The position numbers and the translations under genes are program-made. A stretch of 64,000 bases of DNA from Novosphingobium sp. UBA6272 (lineage in GTDB: Bacteria > Pseudomonadota > Alphaproteobacteria > Sphingomonadales > Sphingomonadaceae), in assembly GCF_002440635.1 (NCBI RefSeq), contig NZ_DJUW01000001.1, positions 1 to 64,000 on the forward strand, read 5' to 3'. Below are positions 1-8,376 of the stretch, one piece after another. The notes under the pieces were generated by a model. It made no database searches, was not told the DNA's origin, and saw only the letters and a program-made list of their open reading frames with translations. Position 1 is the stretch's first letter. Each line of letters opens with the position of its first letter.

Positions 1-34
1 CCAAACCGGCAGCAGGCCAATCCACGCAGTCGAG

Positions 35-370
35 ATGAATTTGCACATTGCCGCAAGATGGCGCGACGCAGGTCTGTCAGATGATCTGATCAACATCGTT
101 TTCAGGCGCTTCAAAGACGACGATGTCCATTTAAGAAGCTCCTTAGCCCGTCAAATTCTTTTAGCGTCGGCTTGCGAAGCCTCTGAAGAAAACTGGCTTG
201 AGAGGCTGCGGGTGATGACGACGTCGTTTGCTAGAATTTACCCTGAAAGGCAGAGGATTGAAGCTTATCGAGAATCACTGATGGTCATCGCGGGCATGTC
301 CGAGAAACTTGCACAAGCGGTTGCTCCCGCCCTGTCAATGGCCAGCCTCATCGACAATGAGATTGCGTGA
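35..370 (+). CDS. hypothetical protein, possibly 5'-truncated by the window edge
   Basis: I do not recognise a family for this 111-residue reading. It looks soluble and helical, with no signal peptide or membrane segment. The frame stays open upstream of the first ATG to the window edge, so the true start may lie outside and only the C-terminal part may be visible. Its base composition is more AT-rich than the housekeeping genes to the right, and it lies on the integrase side of the tRNA-Pro attachment point, so it is probably cargo of the integrated element. That it codes is an inference from length and composition only. Confidence 0.4.
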   Translation: MNLHIAARWRDAGLSDDLINIVFRRFKDDDVHLRSSLARQILLASACEASEENWLERLRVMTTSFARIYPERQRIEAYRESLMVIAGMSEKLAQAVAPALSMASLIDNEIA

Positions 371-719
371 CACTGCAAGAAGGTGACGATTCTGAGAGAA
401 AGGCTGCATACCTCACTTTCGTCGACAAAAGGAGACTGTCAGCAGCGTCGAACAAAGCGGCCACACCCTTCGAATGTGCCATCGCTGCAACACATCCAAT
501 GCAATCGGCTTGCCAACCTCATCTCGGCCCAGTCGCGCGCGTGAAGTCCGCTAGCTTCCCTATGGTTCCGAGGTCGTCCCAGGACTGTTCAAGCTGGCGA
601 AACTCGGTGAGTGAAGGGGCAATCCGCGAAGAAGATCGCCTATTGCCAACTCGGAAAAAGGTTCCCATTATGTTCTTTCAGGAGGGGCGCAACGACTGAG
701 CCTAGATGGAACTAACACC
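371..719. other. gap without a confident gene
   Basis: This stretch lies between the unknown gene and the AlpA-type regulator. A GTG-started frame of about 110 codons crosses it, overlapping the preceding stop, but its translation has no recognisable domain, is rich in Ser, Pro and Arg in the manner of chance frames, and lacks a convincing ribosome binding site. I see no tRNA, repeat array or strong terminator in it. It is probably degraded or non-coding island DNA. Confidence 0.4.
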
Positions 720-947
720 GTGTCCCACTCCGAACGCATCATCCGCCTGAAAACCGTACTCGCCCGCACCGGGCTTTCCCGCTCCACCGTCTATCGCAAG
801 ATCGCCGACGGGACGTTCCCGCCCCAGGTGCGTATAAGCATCCACGGTGCTGGCTGGCATGAGTCCGCAATCGATACCTGGATTGCCGATCCTGCTGCCT
901 ATCGATTTGCATCGAAGCCTGTGGGCGCCAATCAGGTCCTGGCGTGA
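720..947 (+). CDS. AlpA-family excision/transcription regulator
   Basis: A 75-residue protein with the layout of AlpA/phage-type regulators: a MerR-like winged helix with the signature TGLSRSTVYRKIADGTFPP at about residues 17-35, followed by the GWHESAIDTWIA element. AlpA proteins are known to control excision of P4-like and CP4-57-like elements by acting on the integrase or excision genes. It starts at a GTG and converges on the integrase gene, overlapping its 3' end by 16 bases, so the two form the recombination module of the element. Recognition is by motif; the target operator is not visible. Confidence 0.85.
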   Translation: MSHSERIIRLKTVLARTGLSRSTVYRKIADGTFPPQVRISIHGAGWHESAIDTWIADPAAYRFASKPVGANQVLA

Positions 948-2170
948 TGGCCGCTCAGGCCCTTGCGCTCGGCCTCGTCGAGATAGTCTGACCACCAGTG
1001 CATCATGTCCCGGCGCTGGGTGAGGTAGCGCGCCGAGTTGTAAGCTGCGCGCACGCCGCGCTGAACATGGGCGAGTTGCATTTCGATCCAGTCGGATTCG
1101 AACAGGCCGGACTCGTTGAGCACTGTGCTGGCAAGACCGCGGAAGCCATGGACCGTGGCCTTGCCGCGCAGCCCGATGCGATACATCACGTCGAGCATCC
1201 GGTTCTCGCTGATCGTTCCGGTTTTGCTGCTGGCGACAGGGAACAGGAACTTGCCGTAACGCTCGTTGCCCGCCTGGCGATAGGCGTTCGCCGCATCGAT
1301 CTCCTCAAGCAGGCGGACTGCCTGCGGTGAGAGGGGTACGATATGCTCTGTACGCATCTTCATCCGGTGCGCCGGGATCCGCCAGATCGGGTTGTCGGTG
1401 TTGAGGTCCTCGAACTCGCTCCATTCGGCAAAGCGCGTTTCCTGGGTGCGGACCATTGTATGGATGGTCCAGCGTAGTGCGAGATGGCTCATCGGTTCGG
1501 CCTGGTCGCGGCTGAGACCGGCAAAGAATGCCGGCAGGTCGCGCGCTTCAACCTTGGCCCGATGCTGGACAGGCGGCGGCCGCTTCATGGCAGGGCCAAT
1601 GTCGCGGCTCGGATCGCTGCGGCACAGTTCCATGGCGATCGCGAAGCGGAACACCTCACTGCAATAGTTGCGGACGCGGTGTGCCATCTCGATCGAACCG
1701 CGCGCCTCGATCTTGCGCAACACAGCCAGGAGCATTGGCGGATCGATCGCAGTGATCGGCTTGCTGCCGAGCGTAGGGAAGATGTCCTCGCGCAGCCGGG
1801 TTTCGACCACGCGGGCATAGCGCGGCGACCATGCGCAGCGCCGTGCCTCGATCCAATCGTTGGTAACTTCCTCGAAAGTGTTGGTAGTTGCCTCGATCAG
1901 GGCGCGCTTGGTCGCCTTGCGCACCTCGCTGGGATCGCGCCCCGCGAGAAGTTCGAGCTTCGCATCGTCACGCCATTTGCGGGCATCTGCCAGCTTTACA
2001 AGCGGATAGGGGCCTCCGGAGAGCAGCTTTTGCTTGCCCAGGAATCGGTATGCCAGCCGCCAGTGCTTCTTTCCCTCGGGTGTGACCAGAATGAAGAGCC
2101 CGCCGCCGTCCGCCTTCTTGATCGGACGATCTCCGGGCCTCAGTGCGCGAATGGCAGTGTCTGTGAGCAT
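932..2170 (-). CDS. P4-type tyrosine integrase
   Basis: A 412-residue site-specific tyrosine recombinase of the bacteriophage P4/CP4-57 class. The N-terminal arm-binding DUF4102-type domain (LTDTAIRALRPGDRPIKKAD, residues 2-21) is followed by a core-binding SAM-like region (about 95-185) and a catalytic domain. Catalytic residues visible are Arg241 (RTQETRFAEW), His341 and Arg344 (HGFRGLAS), His368 (LAH) and the nucleophile Tyr377 (AAYNSARYL); the C-terminal RRDMMHWWSDYLD motif is typical. Length is normal and the frame intact, so it should be active. It begins 173 bases from the 3' end of a tRNA-Pro gene and reads away from it, the usual arrangement for islands integrated at tRNA 3' ends. 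Confidence 0.95.
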   Translation of the reverse strand: MLTDTAIRALRPGDRPIKKADGGGLFILVTPEGKKHWRLAYRFLGKQKLLSGGPYPLVKLADARKWRDDAKLELLAGRDPSEVRKATKRALIEATTNTFEEVTNDWIEARRCAWSPRYARVVETRLREDIFPTLGSKPITAIDPPMLLAVLRKIEARGSIEMAHRVRNYCSEVFRFAIAMELCRSDPSRDIGPAMKRPPPVQHRAKVEARDLPAFFAGLSRDQAEPMSHLALRWTIHTMVRTQETRFAEWSEFEDLNTDNPIWRIPAHRMKMRTEHIVPLSPQAVRLLEEIDAANAYRQAGNERYGKFLFPVASSKTGTISENRMLDVMYRIGLRGKATVHGFRGLASTVLNESGLFESDWIEMQLAHVQRGVRAAYNSARYLTQRRDMMHWWSDYLDEAERKGLSGHHART

Positions 2171-2304
2171 GTTGGTAATTTAGCAGAGGGTCCGAAAAAG
2201 ACCAACACGGTTACCAACATCGAAGCGGGCTGGGCTGGGATCGAATGAACCCAAATGGGATGAAAAAGTGGGCTGAATATGCTGATATTAAGCCATTTTA
2301 TGAG

Positions 2305-2340
2305 AAAACTCGATTTCGGATGAGATCACCTGAAATCGAG
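2305..2340 (-). terminator. intrinsic terminator after tRNA-Pro
   Basis: A perfect 9-base inverted repeat (CTCGATTTC / GAAATCGAG) with a 14-base loop is followed on the minus strand by TTTT. It lies just beyond the encoded CCA end of tRNA-Pro and so fits a rho-independent terminator of the tRNA transcript. It could also be a recombinase arm or core element, since it lies between the tRNA and the integrase. Confidence 0.6.
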
Positions 2341-2343
2341 TGT

Positions 2344-2420
<77 letters not shown>

Positions 2421-2443
2421 ACCGGGTTCGGCATCATTCGCAC

Positions 2444-2520
2444 TGGTGGGCCCGGCAGGACTCGAACCCGCGACCTAGCCGTTATGAGCGGCCAGCTCTA
2501 ACCAACTGAGCTACAGGCCC
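2444..2520 (-). tRNA. tRNA with CAU anticodon (Met elongator or Ile2)
   Basis: The minus strand gives a complete 77-base cloverleaf with acceptor GGGCCTG/CGGGCCC, D loop AGTTGGTTA, anticodon loop CTCATAA (CAU), T loop TTCGAGT, discriminator A and encoded CCA. CAU tRNAs are initiator, elongator Met, or Ile2 whose C34 becomes lysidine. The Watson-Crick first pair G1-C72 rules against the initiator. Its acceptor resembles alphaproteobacterial tRNA-Ile, so Ile2 is possible, but I cannot separate it from elongator Met by eye. Confidence 0.93.
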
Positions 2521-2560
2521 ATGTGCGTAATGCCGCGCGGCGTTAGCTTGGCCGGCGCGC

Positions 2561-3562
2561 TTAGGCAAGCTCGACCGACTCGATCAGTTCGCTGACCCGC
2601 GTCGGGGCGATCTCCCGCTGCCGGAGATAGGCAAAGGCCCGCCGCCACCAGTCATAAAGCGCGTCGAGATCGTCCTCGTTGCGGACATAGGGGGTATAGC
2701 CCGGCGCCAGCGACGGAGAGTGGAACGAGAAGACCAGCACTGGCAGGCCTTCGTCGATCGCGATGTCGATCCCGCGGATCGCCTCTTCGATCGTCACGCC
2801 TTCGGGGGTCAATGGAATCCGTTCGAGCAGACCGATCCGCGCCAGCGCGCCACGCAGCCGCGGCACTCGCCACATCCGGGCGTAGAGGAACTGCCCAAGC
2901 TGGCGCAGCAGGCCCCAATAGACCGTGGTCAAGGGCAACTCCATCAGCCCGGCGTCCCGATCAATCCACCAAGGACGCACCGGCAGGTCGCGGAAATTCG
3001 GTCCGCCGCCGGCGCTGTAATCGAACCGGGCGCGGACTGAGCTGTCGATCGCGATCCCGCCTTCGGACAGAATCCCGGCGGTATTGGGCCCAACGCCATA
3101 GCGGCCGGCGCGGTAGATCAGCGGCGGGGCGCCAATCTCGCGCTCGATCGCATCGCGCAGGTTGCGGAACTTGGCGCGTTCCAGCGCTTCGGGAAGGTTG
3201 CCGGCAAAGGTATTGTGCTCGGTCACCTCTTCCTCAAACGGCGGGTTGACCCAGGGGTGCAGCTGAACTCCGACCTCGGCCTTGCCGGCGGCAACCGCAT
3301 CGCGCAGGATCCCTGCGGCGGCAGAGCTTTCGACGATCGGATAGTCGATCAGGTAGATCGGGCAGACGCCCTGTGCCTCGCAGAATTCCTGGAACCGCGC
3401 GAGCCGGGCGACGGTCTGCACGGTATGGCGGCTGCGTTCGATCGGCCGGCTCCAGTCGAATTCCTCTTCGGTATCGACGGTGACGATGAAGCGCTGACCG
3501 AATTCCGGCTTGAAGCGCACGAAATCGGCCTGGGCGGGCATCTCGGCAATGCAACGCTCCAC
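2561..3562 (-). CDS. polysaccharide deacetylase family protein (WalW-like)
   Basis: A member of the polysaccharide deacetylase (carbohydrate esterase 4) superfamily. The core begins with RFIVTVDTEEEFDWSRP, where the Asp of VDTE is a family metal/catalytic residue, followed by VGVQLHPWVNPPFEEE with the metal-ligand His, then YRAGRYGVGP and VFSFHSPSLAPG near the C-terminus with a second conserved His. Such proteins act on extracellular or cell-envelope glycans and are common in exopolysaccharide loci. An in-frame ATG at 3637 would overlap the upstream kinase gene and lacks a Shine-Dalgarno; a GTG at 3562 preceded by AAGG is preferred, and an ATG at 3541 is possible. It follows the histidine kinase gene closely and is probably cotranscribed with it. 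Confidence 0.8.
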   Translation of the reverse strand: MERCIAEMPAQADFVRFKPEFGQRFIVTVDTEEEFDWSRPIERSRHTVQTVARLARFQEFCEAQGVCPIYLIDYPIVESSAAAGILRDAVAAGKAEVGVQLHPWVNPPFEEEVTEHNTFAGNLPEALERAKFRNLRDAIEREIGAPPLIYRAGRYGVGPNTAGILSEGGIAIDSSVRARFDYSAGGGPNFRDLPVRPWWIDRDAGLMELPLTTVYWGLLRQLGQFLYARMWRVPRLRGALARIGLLERIPLTPEGVTIEEAIRGIDIAIDEGLPVLVFSFHSPSLAPGYTPYVRNEDDLDALYDWWRRAFAYLRQREIAPTRVSELIESVELA

Positions 3563-3596
3563 CACCTTACCTTGGCCCCCGTCTATCGTGTGCCGG

Positions 3597-5393
3597 TCAG
3601 TCGGCCGATTGTGCGGCGTCTTGGGTATGAGCGCCATCGCCCGTGGTCAAGCCCGGCAAGGTCAGGCGCAGCTTGTCATCTTTGCGGATCAGGTCGCCAC
3701 CGGCGGCGCGCGCCTCGGCCCGGGCAAGGCGCAGGGCAAAGCCGACCCCGAACACGCCGGCCGAAATGACCTGCGGAATTGCGCCGGCACCCGCTTCGAA
3801 CAGGGCATCGCCCTTTTGCGCGGCCAGGACCGCGGGCAGGCCGATATCGACCCGCGCCATGCCGCCGTGCTCACGCAGCTTGAGCCGCAGTACTTCGCCC
3901 GGCGCGCTTGTCCCGGCCAGCGTGGCGAGCAGGCGCCAGGCGATCCGCTCAACCTCCAACCGGGCGAGGCCGACTGGCAGCGACGCAGCTTCATCCTTCA
4001 CCGTAAAGCCGCTGCCGCGCGACGCGGTGTGGCTACCAAGCTGGCCGACTGTGGCCGCTATCACGGCGGCCAGATCGGTCTCTCCGGCATCGAGCTCCAT
4101 CGCCCCGGAATCGAGCTTGGCCAGCCGGTCCAGCTCTTCGAAGGCGGACAGCATCCGCGCGGCGTCGCCGGCAATGCTGGCGGCCAGCGCGCGATATTCG
4201 TGCGGGGTGGCGCCGAACAGCTGCTGCTGGATGATCTCTGCGCCGACCTGGATCGCGTTCACCGGGGTGCGCAGTTCGTGGAGCATCTGGCGCATCCGGT
4301 CGGCCGGGCTCTCGGTGACCGGGGGGACCAGCGGCGCTTTCAAGGACGGGCGGCGCAGGCGGCCGCGATAGCCCAGGAAATGGCCGGTCAGCGGATCGAA
4401 CCACGGTGCGGCATCGAGCTGCCAATCGCCTGCGATCGGGGCCGCCCCGGCGAGACTGATCGGGCACGCGTGCAGCGGCTGACGGCGGCTGTAAAGCTTG
4501 GCGAATTCCGCGTTTTGGACCGTGCCGGCGATGCGCAGGCCGCTGACCAACGGTGCGACGCCGGGATCGCTCCACACGATCCGGCCCTCGGCATCGGTCG
4601 CGAAATCGAACGCCGAAGCCCGCTCCGGAACTTCGAGCACATGGCCTTCATCGAGCGGAAGGCGCGGAGAATCGTTGGCCGGAACGTGGTCAATCACCTG
4701 CTTGGTGCGGCGATAGGCCTCGATCCGTTTGACGATTGCGCCAATGCCGGTCTCTTCCCGGATCGGGGCTGGGTGCAGGATCACCGGCGGCTCGGGCAAG
4801 CTGGGTTCCCGACCAGGCTCTGCAATTGCTTCTGCCACCGGCTGCGGTTCCGGTTCGGGTTGCGCCTCGGACTCGATCGTGGACGCGGTAACGGAGGCTG
4901 GTGCAGGCAAAGGCTCAACTGCGACTTCCGATTCTGGCAGCGGCGCTGGCTGGACCGGCGGGAGCCCGCGGTCGGTAACGCCCAGCCGGGCCAGCAACTC
5001 GCCCACTGCCGGTGATAGATCGCGCCGCAGCCGCAGGTAGGGGCGGCTCGATGGGGGCAAGGCTGGGAGCAGATCGAGCCATTGGTCGTCCGAAAGCCTT
5101 GCCCGCTGCAGGGCGGCGGCTGAAACCGCGGGTTCGCCCTCGGCCAGTGCCGCGACCAGTCGCGGCGAGCGCAGCCGCAGGCCGGCATCGCCGATCATCG
5201 CGGCGCGTTCAGCTGCCGGGATTTCCTTGGCCAGTTCGCCCAGCCGGACATAGGCCGCATCAAGCTGTTCGCCCCGCGTCTGGGCCGGACTGGTGCCGAG
5301 CAGGTCAAGCAACTGGCGGAACTGGATCCGCCGCACCGCCCCGCTGCCGGCACGCAGGCGCAGCACGGTTCCAAGGCGGTCGTCGAAATGCAT
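3597..5393 (-). CDS. soluble histidine kinase-like protein with degenerate ATPase domain
   Basis: A 598-residue protein without signal peptide or membrane segments. The N-terminal third (1-150) is helical and unassigned, residues 150-215 are a Pro/Glu/Ala-rich linker, and a PAS-like section (about 258-345) precedes a HisKA dimerisation helix with the phosphoacceptor sequence LHELRTPVNA (His372). The following HATPase region is hard to recognise: the N-box Asn is not seen in the expected RIAWRLLATLAG segment, while the G2-like GFALRLARAEARAAGGD is kept. It may be a low-activity kinase, phosphatase or scaffold. No response regulator gene is adjacent; the downstream neighbour is the deacetylase, suggesting a cell-surface polysaccharide role. 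Confidence 0.85.
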   Translation of the reverse strand: MHFDDRLGTVLRLRAGSGAVRRIQFRQLLDLLGTSPAQTRGEQLDAAYVRLGELAKEIPAAERAAMIGDAGLRLRSPRLVAALAEGEPAVSAAALQRARLSDDQWLDLLPALPPSSRPYLRLRRDLSPAVGELLARLGVTDRGLPPVQPAPLPESEVAVEPLPAPASVTASTIESEAQPEPEPQPVAEAIAEPGREPSLPEPPVILHPAPIREETGIGAIVKRIEAYRRTKQVIDHVPANDSPRLPLDEGHVLEVPERASAFDFATDAEGRIVWSDPGVAPLVSGLRIAGTVQNAEFAKLYSRRQPLHACPISLAGAAPIAGDWQLDAAPWFDPLTGHFLGYRGRLRRPSLKAPLVPPVTESPADRMRQMLHELRTPVNAIQVGAEIIQQQLFGATPHEYRALAASIAGDAARMLSAFEELDRLAKLDSGAMELDAGETDLAAVIAATVGQLGSHTASRGSGFTVKDEAASLPVGLARLEVERIAWRLLATLAGTSAPGEVLRLKLREHGGMARVDIGLPAVLAAQKGDALFEAGAGAIPQVISAGVFGVGFALRLARAEARAAGGDLIRKDDKLRLTLPGLTTGDGAHTQDAAQSAD

Positions 5394-5600
5394 GCAGTTC
5401 CCGGTATGGCAGGCGCACAGTGCGCGCGAGGCTGTTTACCAGTTTTGTCCCCAGCCAAAACGGGCAGCGAAAGGTGCGTTGCAAAGCGGGACAGTTGCGG
5501 CCATAAACAATAATATTATCGCATCGCGACGCAGACTGTGGTGAAAGTTGCCGAATCGCGCGTCATTGCGTTAGTGCGGCGCAAGCAAGGGGTGGGTGGC

Positions 5601-6065
5601 ATGGCTAATCTCGATTCGATCGACCGTCGCTTGCTGGCCGAGCTGCAGGAAGAGGGCCGGGTAACCAATGTCGAGCTCGCCCAGCGCGTCGGGCTGACCG
5701 CGCCGCCCTGCCTGCGCCGTGTCCGCGCGCTCGAGGAATCGGGCGTAATCCGCGGCTATCACGCCGATCTCGATGCTTCCAAACTGGGCTTTGCGATCAC
5801 GGTGTTTGCGATGGTTTCGCTCAAGAGCCAGGCGGAGGATTCGCTGCGCCAGTTCGAAGAAGCGATGCGCGACCTGCCCGAAGTGCGCGAATGCCATATG
5901 CTCAACGGCGAGATCGACTTTATCCTGAAGATCGTCAGCAAGGATTTGCAGAGCTTTCAGGAGTTTTTGACCAGCAAACTGACCCCTGCGCCCAATGTGG
6001 CGAGTGTGAAGACTTCGCTCACGATCCGGACGGCGAAGCAGATGCCTGGGGTGCCGTTGGAATAA
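5601..6065 (+). CDS. Lrp/AsnC family transcriptional regulator
   Basis: A 154-residue regulator of the Lrp/AsnC (feast/famine) family. The N-terminal winged helix starts LDSIDRRLLAELQEEGRVT and has the recognition helix NVELAQRVGLTAPPCLRRVRAL; the C-terminal RAM ligand-binding domain contains VRECHMLNGEIDFILKIV. These proteins form octamers or dimers that bind amino acids and regulate metabolism. An earlier in-frame start at 5538 exists, but the ATG at 5601 matches the family N-terminus and follows a GGGGTGG stretch. It is divergent from the histidine kinase gene, with about 200 bases of shared promoter region that includes an AT-rich AATAATATTAT tract. Confidence 0.93.
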   Translation: MANLDSIDRRLLAELQEEGRVTNVELAQRVGLTAPPCLRRVRALEESGVIRGYHADLDASKLGFAITVFAMVSLKSQAEDSLRQFEEAMRDLPEVRECHMLNGEIDFILKIVSKDLQSFQEFLTSKLTPAPNVASVKTSLTIRTAKQMPGVPLE

Positions 6066-6069
6066 TGGC

Positions 6070-6996
6070 ATGGGACTTCGACTAAATACACGTGTGGTAG
6101 AATGCTTGAAGGCAAAACCGGGGGTTAGATTCACGGCGAGAGATATCGCGCAATGGATTATGGAGAATTATCCTGGTGAGAGCGCTGAGAAGCTAGCATC
6201 GAGCAAGCGTCTTTCGACAGAAGCCGACTTAATGCAGCAGATTGTCGCAGAAATTGGCGCGAATCGACCCACGATTGAGAAAAAATGGAATGCTGTTCGG
6301 ACCACAGCAGAACGACCACGAAAATATTTCTGGTCCGAGTTTAGCGACGAGGCAATCGCAGAAGCTGCGGAATCAGCTGATGAAGTCGGGTCGATAAGTG
6401 AAGTTGACGCGCGGGGAGAAACCGAGAGTGATCTTTACCCAAAGTTAGTCAGATACCTGTCTTCTGAATGGGGGCTATTCGCGAAGCGAATTGATGAAAA
6501 AACCGCTTCAAATCGCCGCGGACCTCAGGGAAACCGGTGGCTTTTCCCCGATTTGGTAGCGATGGAAGATCTCACCACAGACCTTTCTGGAGCTGTTCGC
6601 GATCTCCACTCAATTTCCGGTGCGAGAAAGTTTCGGGTCTGGGCCTTTGAGGTCAAACTTGTCTTGAACAGGTCGAACGTCCGAGAGTCATTTTTCCAAA
6701 CAGTCTCAAACAGTTCATGGGCTAACTTTGGATATTTGGTTGCCTCCGAAATTCAGTCGGACGAGACACTCAAGGAATTACAAATCCTCTGCTCGCTCCA
6801 TGGCACGGGCTTGATCCAATTGAACAGCGGCAATCCGGATGAGAGCGAAATCCGTATTCCGGCGCGAGAGAGACAAGATATTGACTGGGCAAACGCAAAT
6901 CGTCTCGCGAGTGAGAATCGAGACTTCATGTCAGTTGTGGAATTGCTGAAAGAGTTTCACCAAACTGGCAAAGCCAAGAGGAACGAGTGGGATTAG
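6070..6996 (+). CDS. HrgA/COG2958-like predicted PD-(D/E)XK nuclease with N-terminal winged helix
   Basis: A 308-residue protein. Residues 1-75 look like a HARE/HTH-type domain (PGVRFTARDIAQWIMENYP). The C-terminal part, from about residue 117, has ESDLYPKLVRYL, PD161 in NRWLFPDLVAMED, and E194-x-K196 in WAFEVK, matching the PD-(D/E)XK nuclease fold, followed by the strongly conserved NRSNVRESFFQTVSNSSWA block of COG2958. Some relatives are called HrgA, after a Helicobacter gene linked to a restriction locus; the function is not established. The gene is clearly more AT-rich than both neighbours and begins 5 bases after the lrp stop, which suggests transfer into this spot. No methyltransferase is adjacent, so a restriction-modification pair is not supported here. 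Confidence 0.75.
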   Translation: MGLRLNTRVVECLKAKPGVRFTARDIAQWIMENYPGESAEKLASSKRLSTEADLMQQIVAEIGANRPTIEKKWNAVRTTAERPRKYFWSEFSDEAIAEAAESADEVGSISEVDARGETESDLYPKLVRYLSSEWGLFAKRIDEKTASNRRGPQGNRWLFPDLVAMEDLTTDLSGAVRDLHSISGARKFRVWAFEVKLVLNRSNVRESFFQTVSNSSWANFGYLVASEIQSDETLKELQILCSLHGTGLIQLNSGNPDESEIRIPARERQDIDWANANRLASENRDFMSVVELLKEFHQTGKAKRNEWD

Positions 6997-7013
6997 CCAA
7001 AGGGCTTGACCTG

Positions 7014-8363
7014 CTAGCCCGCCCGCTTGGCCAGCCACTCCTCTAGCCACTTGATCGTATAGTCCCCGTGGATGAAGTCCGGCTCGCTCATCAGCGCCTG
7101 GTGCAGCGGGATCGAGGTCTTGACGCCGCCGATCACCATTTCTTCCAGCGCGCGCTTCAGCCGCATGATGCAGCCTTCGCGGGTGCGGCCCTTGACGATC
7201 AGCTTTGCGATCATTGAATCGTAATAGGGCGGGATTTTGTATCCGGCGTAAAGCCCTGAATCGACGCGGACATTCATCCCGCCGGCGGGGTGGTAATTGC
7301 TCACCAGCCCGGGCGAGGGGGCGAAGGTCCAGGGGTCTTCGGCGTTGATCCGGCATTCGATCGAATGGCCGTTGAACTCGATATCATCCTGTTTGACCGA
7401 GAGCGGCTTGCCATCGGCAATGCGGATCTGTTCGCGGACCAGATCGACCCCAGTGATTGCCTCGGTCACCGGATGCTCAACCTGCAGGCGGGTGTTCATT
7501 TCGATGAAATAGAACTCGCCATTTTCCCACAGGAACTCGATCGTACCGGCGCCGCGATAGGCCATGTCGGCCATCGCCCTGGCGACGATTCCGCCCATCC
7601 GCTCGCGCTCTTCTGGGCTGATGACCGGGGAGGGGGCCTCTTCCAGGACTTTCTGGTGGCGGCGCTGCAGCGAACAGTCGCGCTCGCCCAGGTGGATCGC
7701 CTCGCCATTGCCGTCGCCAAACACCTGGAATTCGATGTGGCGCGGATTGCCGAGGTACTTTTCGATATAGACGGTGGCGTCACCAAACGCGGCCTTGGCC
7801 TCGGTCCCGGCCTGCTGGATCAGCGTTTCGAGCTCGTCGGGGCCGTTGCAGACTTTCATGCCGCGCCCGCCGCCACCGCTGGCAGCCTTGATGATCACCG
7901 GATAGCCGGCTTTCTCGGCAATTTCCTTGGCCTCGGCAATGTCGCTGACCGCGCCGTCGGAACCCGGAACCAGCGGCAGACCGAGCGCGCCTGCAGTGCG
8001 CTTGGCCTCGATCTTGTCACCCATGGTGCGGATGTGTTCGGGCTTGGGCCCGATCCAGGTGATGCCGTGGCTTTCGACAATCTCGGCGAACTGGGCGTTC
8101 TCCGAAAGAAAGCCGTAACCGGGGTGGATCGCGTCGGCGTGGGTGATTTCGGCGGCCGAGATGATCGCCGCGACGTTGAGGTAGGAATCCTTGGCCTGCG
8201 GCGGGCCGATGCAGACCGCATGGTCGGCCAGCCGGACGTGCATGGCATCGGCATCGGCGGTGGAGTGAACCGCCACCGTCTCGATCCCCATTTCATGAGC
8301 GGCGCGGTGAATGCGCAGCGCGATCTCGCCGCGGTTGGCGATCAGGATCCGGGAAATGCCCAT
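7014..8363 (-). CDS. accC: acetyl-CoA carboxylase biotin carboxylase subunit
   Basis: The 449-residue ATP-grasp enzyme that carboxylates biotin on AccB with bicarbonate and ATP, the first half-reaction of malonyl-CoA formation in fatty acid synthesis. It shows the N-terminal RILIANRGEIALRIHRAAHEMG, the glycine-rich KAASGGGGRGMKV ATP loop, RDCSLQRRHQKVLEEAPSP, the metal-binding FIEMNTRLQVEHPVTEAITG and the C-terminal PPYYDSMIAKLIV. Length is normal for AccC. It is the last gene of an aroQ-accB-accC cluster, 13 bases after accB. The start MGISRILIANRGE fits the family. Confidence 0.98.
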   Translation of the reverse strand: MGISRILIANRGEIALRIHRAAHEMGIETVAVHSTADADAMHVRLADHAVCIGPPQAKDSYLNVAAIISAAEITHADAIHPGYGFLSENAQFAEIVESHGITWIGPKPEHIRTMGDKIEAKRTAGALGLPLVPGSDGAVSDIAEAKEIAEKAGYPVIIKAASGGGGRGMKVCNGPDELETLIQQAGTEAKAAFGDATVYIEKYLGNPRHIEFQVFGDGNGEAIHLGERDCSLQRRHQKVLEEAPSPVISPEERERMGGIVARAMADMAYRGAGTIEFLWENGEFYFIEMNTRLQVEHPVTEAITGVDLVREQIRIADGKPLSVKQDDIEFNGHSIECRINAEDPWTFAPSPGLVSNYHPAGGMNVRVDSGLYAGYKIPPYYDSMIAKLIVKGRTREGCIMRLKRALEEMVIGGVKTSIPLHQALMSEPDFIHGDYTIKWLEEWLAKRAG

Positions 8364-8376
8364 GGTTTATCCGGCC

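Noticed and set aside
367..699. A GTG-started frame of 110 codons in the left island
   Set aside because: No ribosome binding site, no family resemblance and composition like a random frame; overlaps the preceding gene stop.
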